Assembly (NCBI GenBank): GCA_902544525.1
Contig: CACCCN010000003.1
Location: 1-64,000, forward strand
DNA length: 64,000 nucleotides
Source of the DNA: an uncultured Pelagibacteraceae bacterium
GTDB lineage: Bacteria > Pseudomonadota > Alphaproteobacteria > Pelagibacterales > AG-422-B15
Reading direction: 5' to 3'
The position numbers were made by a program, and so were the translations under genes. Shown here piece by piece: positions 44,272 through 54,732 of the stretch. The notes beneath the pieces are model-generated. The model had not been told where the DNA came from, searched no databases, and worked only from the letters and a program-made list of their open reading frames with translations. Numbering within the stretch: the first letter of the stretch is position 1; the number at the start of each line of letters is the position of its first letter.

Positions 44272-45261
44272 ATGTTTAAATTTTTTCAAAATAGTTACTG
44301 GGCAATTTGGGCTTACGTTGGTTCTGTCACAATTCTTGTGTCTATTTGGCTGCAGGTACAGATTGATGTAAAAATTAACTATTGGTTTGGTGAATTTTAC
44401 GATTTAATTCAAAAAGCACTAGGGGCTCCTAATGCTGTTAGCCTGAATGAATATTTTGCTTCATTGCTAACCTTTGGTCAGTTCGCAGCTATGTGGATTG
44501 GATTATCGCTTTTTTCTTCTTTTTTCACCTCACATTTTTTATTTAGATGGCGAGCCAGCATGGTGGAGTATTATCACAGCGTATATGACAAAGCTCGACA
44601 AATAGAGGGAGCGTCTCAGCGTGTTCAAGAAGATACAATAAAATTTAGCAGAATTATGGAAACTTTAGGAACTAGTTTTTTTGAGGCAATATTGGTTCTT
44701 TTTGAGTTTTTTCCAATTCTCATGACAATTTCAATTGGATTACCAATATTGTGGTTTGGTGATTGGGAATATGGATTAGTTGTAGGGGCATTTGCGTGGT
44801 CAGTTGGTGGAACACTTTTTATGATACTTTTAGCTTGGATCTTAAGACTTGTAGGCATTGAGTATGATTTGCAAAAAAAGGAAGCGGCATACAGAAAAAT
44901 ATTAGTAATTGCTGAAGACGATGGCAGTGTGAGACCAAAATCGTTAAATGAATTGTTTGAGGGAGTTAGGTCAATTCATTACAAGAGTTATTTAAACTAT
45001 TTTTATTTCAATATTGGTAGGTTAGCATACCTACAAGCTAATGTACTTTCGGCTTATATTCTAATTGCCCCTGCAATAGTTGCCGGGGTAATGACATTAG
45101 GTGTAATGCAACAACTTGTTAGGGCTTTTGGAAGAGTTGAAGCTTCAATGCAATATTTATTCAATTCCTGGCCAACACTAATTGAACTAGCTAGTGTGTA
45201 TAAAAGGCTAAGAGAATTTGAGCAAAAATTAGAAAATTTAGAAGAAGAAATAAGAGTTTAA
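44272..45261 (+). CDS. SbmA/BacA-like peptide transporter, short form
   Basis: 329 residues. Family signatures are strong: VDVKINYWFGEFYDLIQKAL near the N terminus, SHFLFRWRASMVEYYHSVYDKARQIEGASQRVQEDTIKFSRIMETLG, and YFNIGRLAYLQANVLSAYILIAPAIVAGVMTLGVMQQLVRAFGRVEASMQYL. SbmA and BacA (about 400-420 residues) are proton-driven importers of peptides. This protein begins around residue 80 of that length, so the first two membrane segments are missing. No frame for the missing part is visible upstream, so this is probably a natural short form. Confidence 0.88.
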   Translation: MFKFFQNSYWAIWAYVGSVTILVSIWLQVQIDVKINYWFGEFYDLIQKALGAPNAVSLNEYFASLLTFGQFAAMWIGLSLFSSFFTSHFLFRWRASMVEYYHSVYDKARQIEGASQRVQEDTIKFSRIMETLGTSFFEAILVLFEFFPILMTISIGLPILWFGDWEYGLVVGAFAWSVGGTLFMILLAWILRLVGIEYDLQKKEAAYRKILVIAEDDGSVRPKSLNELFEGVRSIHYKSYLNYFYFNIGRLAYLQANVLSAYILIAPAIVAGVMTLGVMQQLVRAFGRVEASMQYLFNSWPTLIELASVYKRLREFEQKLENLEEEIRV

Positions 45262-45263
45262 AT

Positions 45264-46370
45264 TTGAGCGACGCTTATCAAATAATAAAACAAAATATTG
45301 TTGAAAAAAAATATCCTTTTTTGGATGTAGAAAATTTAAAAAAACAGCATCTTAAAGAAAAAAATAACTTAGATTTTACATTTAAAAACTACATCATTAT
45401 TGGTATAGGTGGCTCGTCCCAAGGATCTAAAGCAGTATCAAGTATTTTACGTAACGACAACATCTTTTATTTTGATCATCTAAGTTCTAAGCAAATTGAA
45501 AAAACTTTACTAGCAGTTGATTTACTATCAACAGGATTTATATTTATTTCAAAATCCGGAAATACATCTGAAGTTTTAACTTTATTTGACCATTTGGTCG
45601 ATGAATTAAAAAGTAAATTAGACTTAACAAAGCATTTTCTTGTAATTACAGAAAAAAATACTGCACCATTATATAGCCTTGCTGTACATATGGGAATTTC
45701 AATTATTGAGCATGATAAAAATATTGGAGGTAGATTTTCAATTTTTTCTCATACAGGATTAATTCCTATTTCATTAATTTCAAACAATGTAGAGCAACTT
45801 TTTCTAGGATTAGAAAAGTCTTTAGATAATTTTATTAATAATGATTATGAAATTATTGATATAAGCCCCTTATCCATGGCCAATAAGAAATACGAACTTA
45901 TAAGCAATGGAAAAAAAATTAGTGTAATGCTTTTTTATGGAGATGAACTAGTAGAACTAGGAAATTGGTTAAAGCAACTTTTTGCTGAAAGCTTAGGAAA
46001 GCAAAATTTTGGTTATTTGCCGATTGTTTCAAAAATGACACAAGATCAGCATAGTCTTTTGCAGCTTTATCTAGATGGACCAAGAGATAAGTTTTTTGAA
46101 ATATATTCATCTGATTATATTGATAGCAATGACTTTATAAATATTACCCTTTCTAACCACAAAGAAGCAATGATTAAGACTTTAGAAAGTGAAAATTTGC
46201 CAATAATAAGAGTTGATAGCTATGAGGTTGAAAATAGTAAAAAAATATTACCTCAACTTGGATACATATTTTCAAACTCAATATTGGAAGTCCTCTTACT
46301 TTCTGAACTTGGTAGAGTTGATCCATTTGGACAAGATGCTGTAGAAAAACAGAAAAATTTTTTAAAATAA
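45264..46370 (+). CDS. pgi: Glucose-6-phosphate isomerase (short form)
   Basis: 368 residues with a TTG start, 2 bases after the SbmA stop. SIS/phosphosugar motifs: IIGIGGSSQGSKAV, FISKSGNTSEVL, NIGGRFSIFSHTGLIP, WLKQLFAESLGK (catalytic Glu) and a C-terminal VDPFGQDAVEKQK with the active-site Lys. It is much shorter than E. coli Pgi (549 aa), and compact forms exist in alphaproteobacteria. It interconverts glucose-6-phosphate and fructose-6-phosphate. It is convergent to rsmD with no gap. Confidence 0.9.
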   Translation: MSDAYQIIKQNIVEKKYPFLDVENLKKQHLKEKNNLDFTFKNYIIIGIGGSSQGSKAVSSILRNDNIFYFDHLSSKQIEKTLLAVDLLSTGFIFISKSGNTSEVLTLFDHLVDELKSKLDLTKHFLVITEKNTAPLYSLAVHMGISIIEHDKNIGGRFSIFSHTGLIPISLISNNVEQLFLGLEKSLDNFINNDYEIIDISPLSMANKKYELISNGKKISVMLFYGDELVELGNWLKQLFAESLGKQNFGYLPIVSKMTQDQHSLLQLYLDGPRDKFFEIYSSDYIDSNDFINITLSNHKEAMIKTLESENLPIIRVDSYEVENSKKILPQLGYIFSNSILEVLLLSELGRVDPFGQDAVEKQKNFLK

Positions 46371-46940
46371 TTACTTTACTTTATAGAAACTAAATCTAGT
46401 TATTCCCAATTCTTTTGTTCTTAATAGATCAAGTTCATCATAAGTAAAACTAGACTCATTTATATGCTGCTCCACTAATATTATCTTATTTTTTGAAAGA
46501 ATTTTTTTCCTAAGTATATTTTTGATAGACTTAAATTCTAGTTTTTTTTGGTAGGGTGGATCTAAAAAAACTAAATCAATTTCATTTTCTATATCCGTTT
46601 CAGATAGGGCAGTAGCATCTTTTGAAATAACATCTACCTCAGAATTAAACTTTAGTTTCTCAATATTCTTGTATATTAAATCCGTCATATATTGATCATT
46701 TTCAACTAAGAGAGCTTTTTTTGCCCCTCTGGAAATTGCTTCAAATGCAAATGCACCTGTTCCAGCAAATAAATCTAATATTATTGAATCTTTTAATTTA
46801 AAGCCAAATTCTGACAGCTCTTTACTATGTAATAGAATATTAAAAATCGTTTCCCTATTTTTATCGGTCATAGGTCTTGCAATATTCTTACGTGGAGCTA
46901 ATAGCTTGTGACCTCTTTTGCTTCCAGAAATTATTCTCAT
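46371..46940 (-). CDS. rsmD: 16S rRNA (guanine-966-N2) methyltransferase
   Basis: 189 residues. SAM-binding LDLFAGTGAFAFEAISRGAKKALLVEND and the catalytic DPPY motif in LVFLDPPYQKK identify RsmD; the N-terminal MRIISGSKRGHKL and RPMTDKNRETIFNIL are also typical. It overlaps the upstream pseudouridine synthase gene by four bases, so both rRNA modification genes are translated together. Confidence 0.95.
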   Translation of the reverse strand: MRIISGSKRGHKLLAPRKNIARPMTDKNRETIFNILLHSKELSEFGFKLKDSIILDLFAGTGAFAFEAISRGAKKALLVENDQYMTDLIYKNIEKLKFNSEVDVISKDATALSETDIENEIDLVFLDPPYQKKLEFKSIKNILRKKILSKNKIILVEQHINESSFTYDELDLLRTKELGITRFSFYKVK

Positions 46941-47638
46941 ATCAATTTTATTTTTGCTACTTCACCTTTTATAAGATTATTCAATTTGTATGGTCCATAT
47001 GCGACTCTAATTAAGCGCGTTACACTCATACCAAAATATTCAAAAATATTTCTTATTTCTCTATTTTTACCCTCTGTTAGGGACATAGTAAGCCACGTAT
47101 AGGAATTAGACTCATTGTCTATTTTTGCATCAATTGGCCTATATTGTATTGTTTTTATTTTAAGTCCTTTTCTTAGCTTTAAAACTATATCCTTATTTAC
47201 TTTACCATATACTCTAACTCTATAAATTCGCTTCCAGTTATTATTAGGGAGCTCCATTTTTCTTTTAATATCTCCACTATTTGTCATCAGTAAAAGACCT
47301 TCTGAGTCATAATCTAATCTGCCTACAGTAATCATATTTTCAAATTTTTTTGGTAAATTATCAAAAATAGTGTTTCTATTTTTGGGATCACTATGCGTTA
47401 CTAAAAAACCTCTAGGCTTGTAATATTTGTATAGCTGTATTTGTTGTTTAAAATTAATTTTCTTATTATCTAAAAGGATTGTATTAGCAGATGTAACATT
47501 TACGTTAGGTTTATATATTATTGTCTCATCAATTTTAACTCTTCCATCTAGAATTAATTTTTCCACTTCTCTTCTAGAATATTTTGTATCTCTTGCGATA
47601 ACTTTTGCAATACGTTCAGAATTTGTATTATTTTTCAT
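46937..47638 (-). CDS. rRNA pseudouridine synthase (RsuA/RluB family)
   Basis: 233 residues: an N-terminal S4 RNA-binding domain (SERIAKVIARDTKYSRREVEKLILDGRVKI) and a catalytic domain with Asp in VGRLDYDSEGLLLMTN and TEGKNREIRNIFEYFG. It isomerises a uridine in rRNA (position typical of RluB or RsuA; not resolvable here). It is coupled to rsmD and divergent from tadA. Confidence 0.95.
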   Translation of the reverse strand: MKNNTNSERIAKVIARDTKYSRREVEKLILDGRVKIDETIIYKPNVNVTSANTILLDNKKINFKQQIQLYKYYKPRGFLVTHSDPKNRNTIFDNLPKKFENMITVGRLDYDSEGLLLMTNSGDIKRKMELPNNNWKRIYRVRVYGKVNKDIVLKLRKGLKIKTIQYRPIDAKIDNESNSYTWLTMSLTEGKNREIRNIFEYFGMSVTRLIRVAYGPYKLNNLIKGEVAKIKLI

Positions 47639-47683
47639 ATTTCATAGTTATTATTTCAAATTTATATCATATAGTATTTCTTA

Positions 47684-48139
47684 ATGACATACTCAGAGAA
47701 CATAATGCTTGAGGCTATCAAATGTGCTAAACAAGCAAAGTTACGTGGTGAGGTACCAGTTGGAGCTATAGTTTATAACCCTAAAACACGTGAAGTAGTT
47801 GCAAAATCTTCTAATCAAACATACAAGGGCTTTGATCCTACCGCGCATGCTGAAATCAATGTTATTAGGGAGGCTTGTGAAAAACTAAAAAGAGTTAGAT
47901 TAAGCGAGTTTGACTTATATGTAACTTTAGAGCCATGTATCATGTGTGCAGCAGCAATATCTCAAGCTAGAATAAGAAGATTGTACTTTGGGTCAGATGA
48001 TCTAAAATATGGATCTATTAATGGTAATATTAACTATTTTCAAAGAGAAAATACAAATCATTTACCAGAAATTTATGATAATATTTGCAGCGAAAGCTGT
48101 AATAAGCTATTAACAGATTTTTTTAAGGAACGAAGATAA
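47684..48139 (+). CDS. tadA: tRNA-specific adenosine deaminase
   Basis: 151 residues. The zinc site is His55-Ala-Glu57 (THAE-type AHAE) and PCIMC (Cys85, Cys88) in [23 protein letters not shown]. It converts A34 to inosine in tRNA-Arg(ACG). Divergence from an RsuA/RluB-type gene across a 45-base gap is common in alphaproteobacteria. The acyl-CoA dehydrogenase starts 2 bases after the stop. Confidence 0.96.
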   Translation: MTYSENIMLEAIKCAKQAKLRGEVPVGAIVYNPKTREVVAKSSNQTYKGFDPTAHAEINVIREACEKLKRVRLSEFDLYVTLEPCIMCAAAISQARIRRLYFGSDDLKYGSINGNINYFQRENTNHLPEIYDNICSESCNKLLTDFFKERR

Positions 48140-48141
48140 AT

Positions 48142-49347
48142 ATGACAATTTCAGAAAAAGCCCAGAAAACAACTGAGCGTCTAGAAAAATTTATGGATAA
48201 GCATGTTTATCCAAATAATAATACATACCACAAGCAAATTGAAGATTTTGGAGACAATAGGTGGCAAGTAGTTCCTATAATTGAAGACCTTAAAAAAGAG
48301 GCAAAGAAAGAAGATCTATGGAATCTTTTTTTGCCGGATAGTGATCTCGGTCATGGCTTAACAAATGCAGAATATGCTCCAATGTGTGAAATTATGGGAA
48401 GAGCTATATGGTCTGCAGAAGTATTTAATTGCTCGGCGCCTGATACTGGCAACATGGAGGTATTAGTCCGATATGGTACTGATGAGCAAAAAAACAAATA
48501 CTTAAATCCGCTATTAGAAGGTAAAACTAGGTCAGCTTTTGCAATGACTGAGCCTGATGTTGCATCGTCTGATGCTACAAATATTACTAGTGAAATAAAA
48601 AAAGACGGAAATCAATATGTTATAAATGGAACTAAGTGGTGGACCTCAGGTGCCATGGACCCAAGATGTGATTTTTATATTTTTATGGGTAAAACTGATC
48701 CAAATAATGCAGACATTCATAAACAACAATCAATGATATTAGTTGATAAAGATACTCCAGGTATAACAATTAAACGTCATCTTCCCGTCTTTGGATTTGA
48801 TGATGCACCTCATGGACACGCTGAAATTGAATTTAAGGATGTTAAAGTTCCTCCAGAAAATATGTTACTTGGTGAAGGAAGAGGATTTGAAATAGCACAA
48901 GGACGACTTGGCCCAGGAAGAATTCACCATTGTATGAGAACTATTGGGTTAGCTGAAGCAGCTCTAGAGTCTATGTGTAAAAGACTAATGACAAGAAAAG
49001 CTTTTGGTAAAGAGTTAGTGCGGCATTCTGTTTGGCAAGAAAGAATTGCAGATGCAAGGATTAATATTGAGATGACCCGACTTTTGACTTTAAAAGCAGC
49101 AAAGATGATGGATGAAGTAGGTAACAAAGTTGCAAAGAATGAAATTGCAATGATAAAAGTGGCAGCTCCAATTATGGCTTTGAAAATTATTGATGATGCA
49201 ATTCAAGCTTACGGTGGTGCGGGAGTGACAACTGATCCTAGACTTGCTCAAGCTTATGCAGGCATGAGAACACTAAGACTTGCTGATGGACCAGATGAGG
49301 TACACAGACTAACCATTGCAAGGAATGAGCTAAAAAAATATTTGTAG
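48142..49347 (+). CDS. Acyl-CoA dehydrogenase, ACAD10/11-like
   Basis: 401 residues with the three-part ACAD fold. [16 protein letters not shown] and the [10 protein letters not shown] flavin-side motifs; [37 protein letters not shown]; and [33 protein letters not shown], the form typical of the ACAD10/11 and bacterial LvaC-like subfamily. Members of that group act on phosphorylated 4-hydroxyacyl-CoA rather than simple acyl-CoA, with a partner kinase. Such a kinase gene lies about 6 kb away. Here the gene is sandwiched between tadA and xseB. Confidence 0.9.
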   Translation: MTISEKAQKTTERLEKFMDKHVYPNNNTYHKQIEDFGDNRWQVVPIIEDLKKEAKKEDLWNLFLPDSDLGHGLTNAEYAPMCEIMGRAIWSAEVFNCSAPDTGNMEVLVRYGTDEQKNKYLNPLLEGKTRSAFAMTEPDVASSDATNITSEIKKDGNQYVINGTKWWTSGAMDPRCDFYIFMGKTDPNNADIHKQQSMILVDKDTPGITIKRHLPVFGFDDAPHGHAEIEFKDVKVPPENMLLGEGRGFEIAQGRLGPGRIHHCMRTIGLAEAALESMCKRLMTRKAFGKELVRHSVWQERIADARINIEMTRLLTLKAAKMMDEVGNKVAKNEIAMIKVAAPIMALKIIDDAIQAYGGAGVTTDPRLAQAYAGMRTLRLADGPDEVHRLTIARNELKKYL

Positions 49348-49350
49348 TTT

Positions 49351-49590
49351 ATGAGCGAGGTTCCGAGCGATATACAAAAATTATCTTTTGAAAAAGCTTT
49401 AGCTGAATTAGAAGAAATTGTGGACAATCTAGAGAGTGGGTCAACCGACTTGGAAAAATCTATTGAATTTTATACTAGAGGTTCCTATCTCAAGGCGCAT
49501 TGCCAACAAAAATTAGATGATGCAGTGCTTAAACTTGAAGAAATTAAATTATCTTCAGACGGCAAAGTTTCAAAAAAAGAAATTGATTAA
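49351..49590 (+). CDS. xseB: Exodeoxyribonuclease VII small subunit
   Basis: 79 residues, a coiled-coil protein with the family pattern LSFEKALAELEEIVDNLESGSTDLEKSIEFYTRGSYLKAHCQQKLDDAVLKLEEI. It associates with XseA, encoded 8 kb further on in this window, to degrade single-stranded DNA. It is 3 bases after the acyl-CoA dehydrogenase and overlaps the ispA start by one base (TAATG). Confidence 0.94.
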   Translation: MSEVPSDIQKLSFEKALAELEEIVDNLESGSTDLEKSIEFYTRGSYLKAHCQQKLDDAVLKLEEIKLSSDGKVSKKEID

Positions 49591-50405
49591 TGCAAGCCTT
49601 TGAAATTGAGGCAGTTCACAATAAGTTTACAAAAAAATTTAATGTAGAACTTTATAAATATTTCACAAAAAAAAACAGCTTACTTAATGAGTCAATTAAC
49701 TACTCAATTATGGCTGGCGGTAAAAGATTTAGACCATTTCTAATTTATATCTTTTCTAAAGCTTTTAATATTAGTACATCAACTTCTATCAAGATTGGAA
49801 TTTCAGTGGAAATGTTACATAATTATTCACTGGTACACGATGATTTGCCCGCAATGGATAATGATAATTATAGACGAGGAAAAAAAACTACTCACTTCAA
49901 ATATAATGAATATATAGCCATTCTTGCTGGGTGCGGGCTGTTGACAATGTCTTATCAAGTCTTATCAAGCTCTATTAAAGTTGGAAGCAAAAAAAAAATA
50001 GCTCTAATCAAAAGATTAACTGAAATTTCAGGAGATGATGGTCTACTTCAAGGGCAGTTTGAAGATTTATCTAGTAACTCAATTAAATACCAAAATCGAA
50101 TTAGAATAAATAAGTTAAAGACTGGTTTATTGATGTCTTATTGCACAGAGGCAGTTGGTATTATCGCAGGGCGCAACAAACTTGAATTAAAGTTACTAAG
50201 GCAGGTTGGACTTAATATTGGGGAAATTTTTCAAATAAGCGATGATTTTAATGATGAGCCAAAAATGTCAACTAAAGAAAAAAAGTACCTTATTCAATAT
50301 AGATTACAAATCTTTTCGCAAACACTTAGGTCATTGAAAAAATTGGGAATTAAGAATAATCAAGTTTATGATCTTCTTGATTATTTAATGGAATTAAAAG
50401 TTTAA
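49590..50405 (+). CDS. ispA: Farnesyl diphosphate synthase-type polyprenyl synthetase
   Basis: 271 residues. [14 protein letters not shown], the first aspartate-rich motif in [12 protein letters not shown], the [10 protein letters not shown] region and the second motif DDFND (in QISDDFNDE) are intact. It condenses dimethylallyl/geranyl with isopentenyl diphosphate. It is a little shorter than E. coli IspA (299). The xseB-ispA pair is conserved, but the usual dxs is absent next to it; the gene is convergent with aroC, overlapping by 4 bases. Confidence 0.93.
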   Translation: MQAFEIEAVHNKFTKKFNVELYKYFTKKNSLLNESINYSIMAGGKRFRPFLIYIFSKAFNISTSTSIKIGISVEMLHNYSLVHDDLPAMDNDNYRRGKKTTHFKYNEYIAILAGCGLLTMSYQVLSSSIKVGSKKKIALIKRLTEISGDDGLLQGQFEDLSSNSIKYQNRIRINKLKTGLLMSYCTEAVGIIAGRNKLELKLLRQVGLNIGEIFQISDDFNDEPKMSTKEKKYLIQYRLQIFSQTLRSLKKLGIKNNQVYDLLDYLMELKV

Positions 50406-51484
50406 CCACATTGCGCTCTATTGCGCATAATTTGATCAGCAAGGACTAAAGCCATCATAGCTTCGGCGATGGGAACAGCACGGAGTCCAACACAAGGGTC
50501 ATGACGGCCTCTGGTAGATATTGTTGTATTTTTAAGTTTTTCATTAATTGTTTTTTGCGACTTGAGTATTGATGAAGTTGGTTTTACTGATACAGAAATA
50601 TCAATTTCTTGACTCGTAGAAATGCCTCCTAATATTCCACCGGCATTGTTTGAACTAAAAATGATATTTTTTCCCTTAGTTCTAATTTCATCGGAATTTT
50701 TATCACCAGTAATAGTAGCCGCTTCCATTCCTAAACCTATTTCAACTCCCTTTACGGCATTTATACTCATCATAGCTGCTGCCAATTCAGTATCAAGCTT
50801 CCCGTAAATTGGCTCACCAATACCTGAAGGCAATCCTTGCGCATTTACTCTAATTATTGCTCCGACTGAAAGACCTTTTTTTCTAATTAAATCTAAATAT
50901 TCCTCCCAAACCTGAACAATTTTTTTATCTGGGCAAAAAAAGGGATTTGAATTAACAGAATTCCAGTTGAAATTTCTTGGGTTAATACTTAGAGCACCAA
51001 CTTGTGTGACTGCACCTCTAATTTTTATATCCTTTTTGAGTATATGTTTAATTACTTTTCGAGCAATTGCTCCAGCCGCAACTCGAGTTGCTGTTTCTCG
51101 AGCAGATGATCTACCGCCACCTCGATAATCGCGGATTCCATACTTAAGAAAATAACTTAAATCAGCGTGCCCTGGTCTAAATTTATTTTTGATATCGCCA
51201 TAGTCTTTAGACTTTTGATCCTTATTATAAATTATAAGAGAAATAGGCGTACCAGTTGTTTTTCCTTTGAATACTCCAGATAATATTTCAACCTTATCAT
51301 CCTCCTTGCGCTGAGTAACAAATTTTGATGTGCCAGGTTTTCTTAAATCTAAATATTTTTGAATATCTTTTTCATTCAAACTAATAAGCGGTGGGCAGCC
51401 ATCAATTATACATCCAATAGCTTTTCCATGGCTTTCGCCCCAAGTAGTAACTTTGAACAATTTTCCAAAAGAGTTATGTGACAT
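50402..51484 (-). CDS. aroC: Chorismate synthase
   Basis: 360 residues. [19 protein letters not shown] at the N terminus, [39 protein letters not shown] and a late [19 protein letters not shown] are the three signature regions, including FMN and phosphate contacts. It makes chorismate from EPSP for aromatic synthesis. It lies directly after, and shares a base with, the polyprenyl synthase gene on the same strand. Confidence 0.97.
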   Translation of the reverse strand: MSHNSFGKLFKVTTWGESHGKAIGCIIDGCPPLISLNEKDIQKYLDLRKPGTSKFVTQRKEDDKVEILSGVFKGKTTGTPISLIIYNKDQKSKDYGDIKNKFRPGHADLSYFLKYGIRDYRGGGRSSARETATRVAAGAIARKVIKHILKKDIKIRGAVTQVGALSINPRNFNWNSVNSNPFFCPDKKIVQVWEEYLDLIRKKGLSVGAIIRVNAQGLPSGIGEPIYGKLDTELAAAMMSINAVKGVEIGLGMEAATITGDKNSDEIRTKGKNIIFSSNNAGGILGGISTSQEIDISVSVKPTSSILKSQKTINEKLKNTTISTRGRHDPCVGLRAVPIAEAMMALVLADQIMRNRAQCG

Positions 51485-52494
51485 TAATGGTCCCTAATTA
51501 ATAAATAGTTTATTAGGTTATCAAGATACACCTTATCTGAATCTCCCTCAAATCTTTTAATGTTTTTCTGGGCTTTTTTTAGATATTTAGTCATAAATTT
51601 TAAGGATTCCGATTTAGTATTAGATACTTTCATTATTTTTAAAACTTTAACGAAGTCGTTCTTGTTTCTAGATTTTTTACTTAAGATTTTATTTAGATAA
51701 TTTTGATTTATTTTTGAAGAACTTTTAAAACAATGAATTAGTGGGTAAGTAATTTTGCCTTCATAAAAATCTTTTCCAATATTTTTACCCATTTTTTTTG
51801 AATCACCAAAATAGTCTAAATAATCATCAGACAGTTGGAAAGCCATTCCAAAATTTTTACCAAAGTTTTTTAGTTGAATTTGAATTTTATTATTTTTTTT
51901 TGCGAGAATTGCAGGTAAATAACATGAAACACTAAATAATTCAGCAGTTTTAGCAAAAATTAATTTTAAGTATTCTTTTTCACTTAATGATGCATTTGAT
52001 ATGTTATTTGCATCTTGAATTTGTCCTCTTGCCAAAATCAATGAGGTCTCAGACAAAATTTCTAATACTTTTATAGATTTATCTTTTACCATCAGTTTAA
52101 ATGATTTACTGAGTAAATAATCTCCTATGAGAATACTAAGTTTGTTACCCCATATAATATTGGCCGCTTCTTTTCCTCTTCGAACAATTGCATCGTCAAT
52201 AACGTCATCATGCAGAAGAGTTGCATTGTGAATAAATTCTATGCAGACAGCCAAGTTATAATGTGCTGTTCCATTATATTTTAACATTTTTGCAATAAGT
52301 AGTGTGAGTAGAGGACGGATTTTTTTACTTTTCCCCGTTAAAAGGTGTGAAGCAATTTCAGTTACTATAACCTCATTATCTTGAATATTTTTTTTAATCT
52401 CATTATTAAGTCTTTTTACTGAAGTACCCAAATGATTAGCCAAGCTATCCATTGGATTTGTGGAAGTTTTTGACTTTTTATGTGTTTCATTCAT
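51484..52494 (-). CDS. ispB: Long-chain polyprenyl diphosphate synthase (octaprenyl type)
   Basis: 336 residues. Aspartate-rich motifs [15 protein letters not shown] and [12 protein letters not shown], with [15 protein letters not shown] ahead and [10 protein letters not shown] behind, indicate the IspB/polyprenyl class that makes the ubiquinone side chain. An N-terminal basic tail of ~15 residues is extra. It is divergent from the S49 peptidase gene across a 65-base AT-rich gap. Confidence 0.93.
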   Translation of the reverse strand: MNETHKKSKTSTNPMDSLANHLGTSVKRLNNEIKKNIQDNEVIVTEIASHLLTGKSKKIRPLLTLLIAKMLKYNGTAHYNLAVCIEFIHNATLLHDDVIDDAIVRRGKEAANIIWGNKLSILIGDYLLSKSFKLMVKDKSIKVLEILSETSLILARGQIQDANNISNASLSEKEYLKLIFAKTAELFSVSCYLPAILAKKNNKIQIQLKNFGKNFGMAFQLSDDYLDYFGDSKKMGKNIGKDFYEGKITYPLIHCFKSSSKINQNYLNKILSKKSRNKNDFVKVLKIMKVSNTKSESLKFMTKYLKKAQKNIKRFEGDSDKVYLDNLINYLLIRDH

Positions 52495-52559
52495 AAAGCA
52501 AATTAGTTATAGTATAGTTTCGAAAAAAAATATTAATTTTTTAGATATAGCCTGAAAAT

Positions 52560-53381
52560 ATGAGTTTAAGTAGATTTAATCCATTTAAGAAAAAAACCAA
52601 TATTAACGTTGTTAGTTTGCGAGGAGTTATTGGTGATATGGGGCGTTTTAGTAAAGGTTTAACAATTGAAAATACTGCGCCAATTCTTGAAAAAGCATTT
52701 AGTTCTAAAAAGCCAAAATTAGTAGTTATTCAAATTAATTCTCCTGGTGGTTCACCAGTTCAATCAGAGTTAATTTACAATAAGATCAGAGCCCTTGCAG
52801 AAAAAAATAACGTTAAAGTTCTTACAGTTGCTGAAGATGTTGCTGCTAGCGGTGGCTATATGTTAATGTGCTCTGGCGACGAATTACTAGCCAATAAAAG
52901 CTCAATAGTTGGAAGTATTGGAGTTATTAGTGCGTCTTTTGGATTTAAAGACTTAATTGAGAAAATTGGGGTACAAAGAAGAGTATTTACAGCAGGTGAA
53001 AATAAATCATTTCTTGATCCATTCCAGGAAGTAAAAGAAAAAGATGTTGAAAAACTTATAAAGGTTCAAAAAAGTATTTTTGAAAATTTTAAAGCTCTAG
53101 TTGAGAAGAATCGAAAAGGTAAGATTGATCCCAATCAAGTTTGTAATGGTGAATTTTGGACAGGAGATCAAGCACTTGAACTAGGTTTAATAGACTCTAA
53201 TGAAACGTTAACTTCGTATCTAAATAAAAATTTCGGCAAAAAGTATACGCTAAGACCAATTGAGTCTAAAAAATCTTTCTTAAAGGGTCTTTTTTCAGCT
53301 AAGGGTTCTGCTTATGATGGTGTAACAGGATTGCTTGAGACATTGTATGAAGAAGCTTTCTGGAGCCGCTATGGGCGTTGA
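52560..53381 (+). CDS. S49-family serine peptidase (SohB/SppA-like)
   Basis: 273 residues, short S49 peptidase. The catalytic Ser is in [17 protein letters not shown] (Ser97) and the general-base Lys in [10 protein letters not shown] (Lys149), with [17 protein letters not shown] forming the oxyanion region. No clear signal peptide is seen at the N terminus, so it may act at the cytoplasmic face of the membrane. It overlaps the glycyl-tRNA synthetase gene by 11 bases. S49 peptidases next to glycyl-tRNA synthetase genes are, as I recall, common in alphaproteobacteria. Confidence 0.93.
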   Translation: MSLSRFNPFKKKTNINVVSLRGVIGDMGRFSKGLTIENTAPILEKAFSSKKPKLVVIQINSPGGSPVQSELIYNKIRALAEKNNVKVLTVAEDVAASGGYMLMCSGDELLANKSSIVGSIGVISASFGFKDLIEKIGVQRRVFTAGENKSFLDPFQEVKEKDVEKLIKVQKSIFENFKALVEKNRKGKIDPNQVCNGEFWTGDQALELGLIDSNETLTSYLNKNFGKKYTLRPIESKKSFLKGLFSAKGSAYDGVTGLLETLYEEAFWSRYGR

Positions 53382-54732
53382 TAAAAGTGACGATTTAGTT
53401 GCTTTGTGTAAACGTAGAGGTTTTATTTTTCAATCTGATGAAATTTATGGTGGTCAAAAAGGATTATATACTTTTGGTCCAATGGGAGTGGAACTCAAAA
53501 ATAACTTAAAACAAGCGTGGTGGAAATCAGTTGTATGGCAACGAGATGATGTTGAGGGCTTAGACGCGTCATTACTTACTTCTCCAAAAGTTTTAAAATA
53601 TTCTGGTCACGAAGATACATTCACAGACCCCTTAATTGATTGCAAAGATTGTAAAACTAGATCACGTGCAGATCAACTAATTGATGGTGCTTGCCCAAAG
53701 TGTGGCTCTAAAAACCTTACTGAGCCAAGACCTTTTAATTTAATGTTTAAAACTAACATTGGTCCAGTTGCCGATGGCTCTTCTTTTGCATATTTAAGAC
53801 CTGAAACTGCTCAGCAAATTTTTACTAATTTTAAAAATGTTATAGACTCAACTGGTAGAGCAGTACCATTTGGAATTGGGCAAATGGGAAAGAGTTTCCG
53901 AAATGAAATTACTCCAGGAAAATTCATTTTTAGGGTTAGAGAATTCGAACAAATGGAACTTGAGTTTTTTGTAAAACCCGGAACAGATGAAGATTGGTTT
54001 AATTATTGGGTGAAAGCACGAATTGATTGGTGGATTGAACAAGGAATAAATAGAGATAATTTAGAAGTTTTTGAAGCGCCTAAAAATGATCTTTCGCATT
54101 ATTCAAAAGCTACTACTGATTTACTATACAAGTTTCCTCATGGTTTTGAAGAACTTGAAGGTATAGCAAATCGACAAGATTTTGATTTAGGGTCTCATAC
54201 AAAAAACCAGTCAGATTATAAAATTTCTGCAAAAGTAATGAAAAATAAAGATTCAACGACAAAATTAGGTGTTCAAGATTTAGAAACTAAACAGTTTTAT
54301 GTTCCATACTGTATTGAGCCGAGCGCTGGGGTTGAGCGTGGCGTTTTTGCAGTACTAAATGAGGCTTATCATGAAGAGGATGTTGATGGCAAGACTAGGA
54401 TAGTGTTAGGACTTAAACCCCATCTTGCACCAATCAAAGCTGCAGTGATTCCTTTAAAAAGAAATAACGACAATTTAGTTAATGAAGCAAAAAATATTAA
54501 AAATATTTTACAAAAGCTTGGTAAGGGTCGGGTTATGTTAGAAAATTCAGGAAACATTGGCAAAAGCTATCGGCGTCATGATGAAATTGGTACACCTATA
54601 TGTATAACTATTGATTTTGACTCACTTGATGATCATGCGGTAACGGTTAGAGATAGAGATACAATGGAACAAAAAAGAATCAATACCGATGAATTGGTTA
54701 ACTATTATCAAGAATATTATGGCAAAGAATAA
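53371..54732 (+). CDS. glyS: Glycyl-tRNA synthetase, single-chain (alpha2) type
   Basis: 453 residues from the ATG giving [18 protein letters not shown]; an upstream in-frame ATG reads far into the peptidase gene. Class II motifs: [54 protein letters not shown] (motif 2), [17 protein letters not shown] (motif 3). A zinc-ribbon insertion [22 protein letters not shown] follows motif 1. This is the homodimeric form found in eukaryotes, archaea and Gram-positive bacteria, not the alpha2-beta2 GlyQ/GlyS form expected in proteobacteria. It overlaps both neighbouring genes. Confidence 0.95.
   Translation: MGVDKSDDLVALCKRRGFIFQSDEIYGGQKGLYTFGPMGVELKNNLKQAWWKSVVWQRDDVEGLDASLLTSPKVLKYSGHEDTFTDPLIDCKDCKTRSRADQLIDGACPKCGSKNLTEPRPFNLMFKTNIGPVADGSSFAYLRPETAQQIFTNFKNVIDSTGRAVPFGIGQMGKSFRNEITPGKFIFRVREFEQMELEFFVKPGTDEDWFNYWVKARIDWWIEQGINRDNLEVFEAPKNDLSHYSKATTDLLYKFPHGFEELEGIANRQDFDLGSHTKNQSDYKISAKVMKNKDSTTKLGVQDLETKQFYVPYCIEPSAGVERGVFAVLNEAYHEEDVDGKTRIVLGLKPHLAPIKAAVIPLKRNNDNLVNEAKNIKNILQKLGKGRVMLENSGNIGKSYRRHDEIGTPICITIDFDSLDDHAVTVRDRDTMEQKRINTDELVNYYQEYYGKE

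Noticed and set aside
45264-46370. Truncated pgi pseudogene
   Set aside because: Although short compared with E. coli Pgi, all phosphosugar-binding motifs, the catalytic Glu and the C-terminal Lys region are present in one intact frame.
47427-47684. 85-codon plus-strand hydrophobic frame over the start of the pseudouridine synthase gene
   Set aside because: It is antisense to the S4 domain of that gene and its hydrophobicity comes from complementing Lys/Asn-rich codons.
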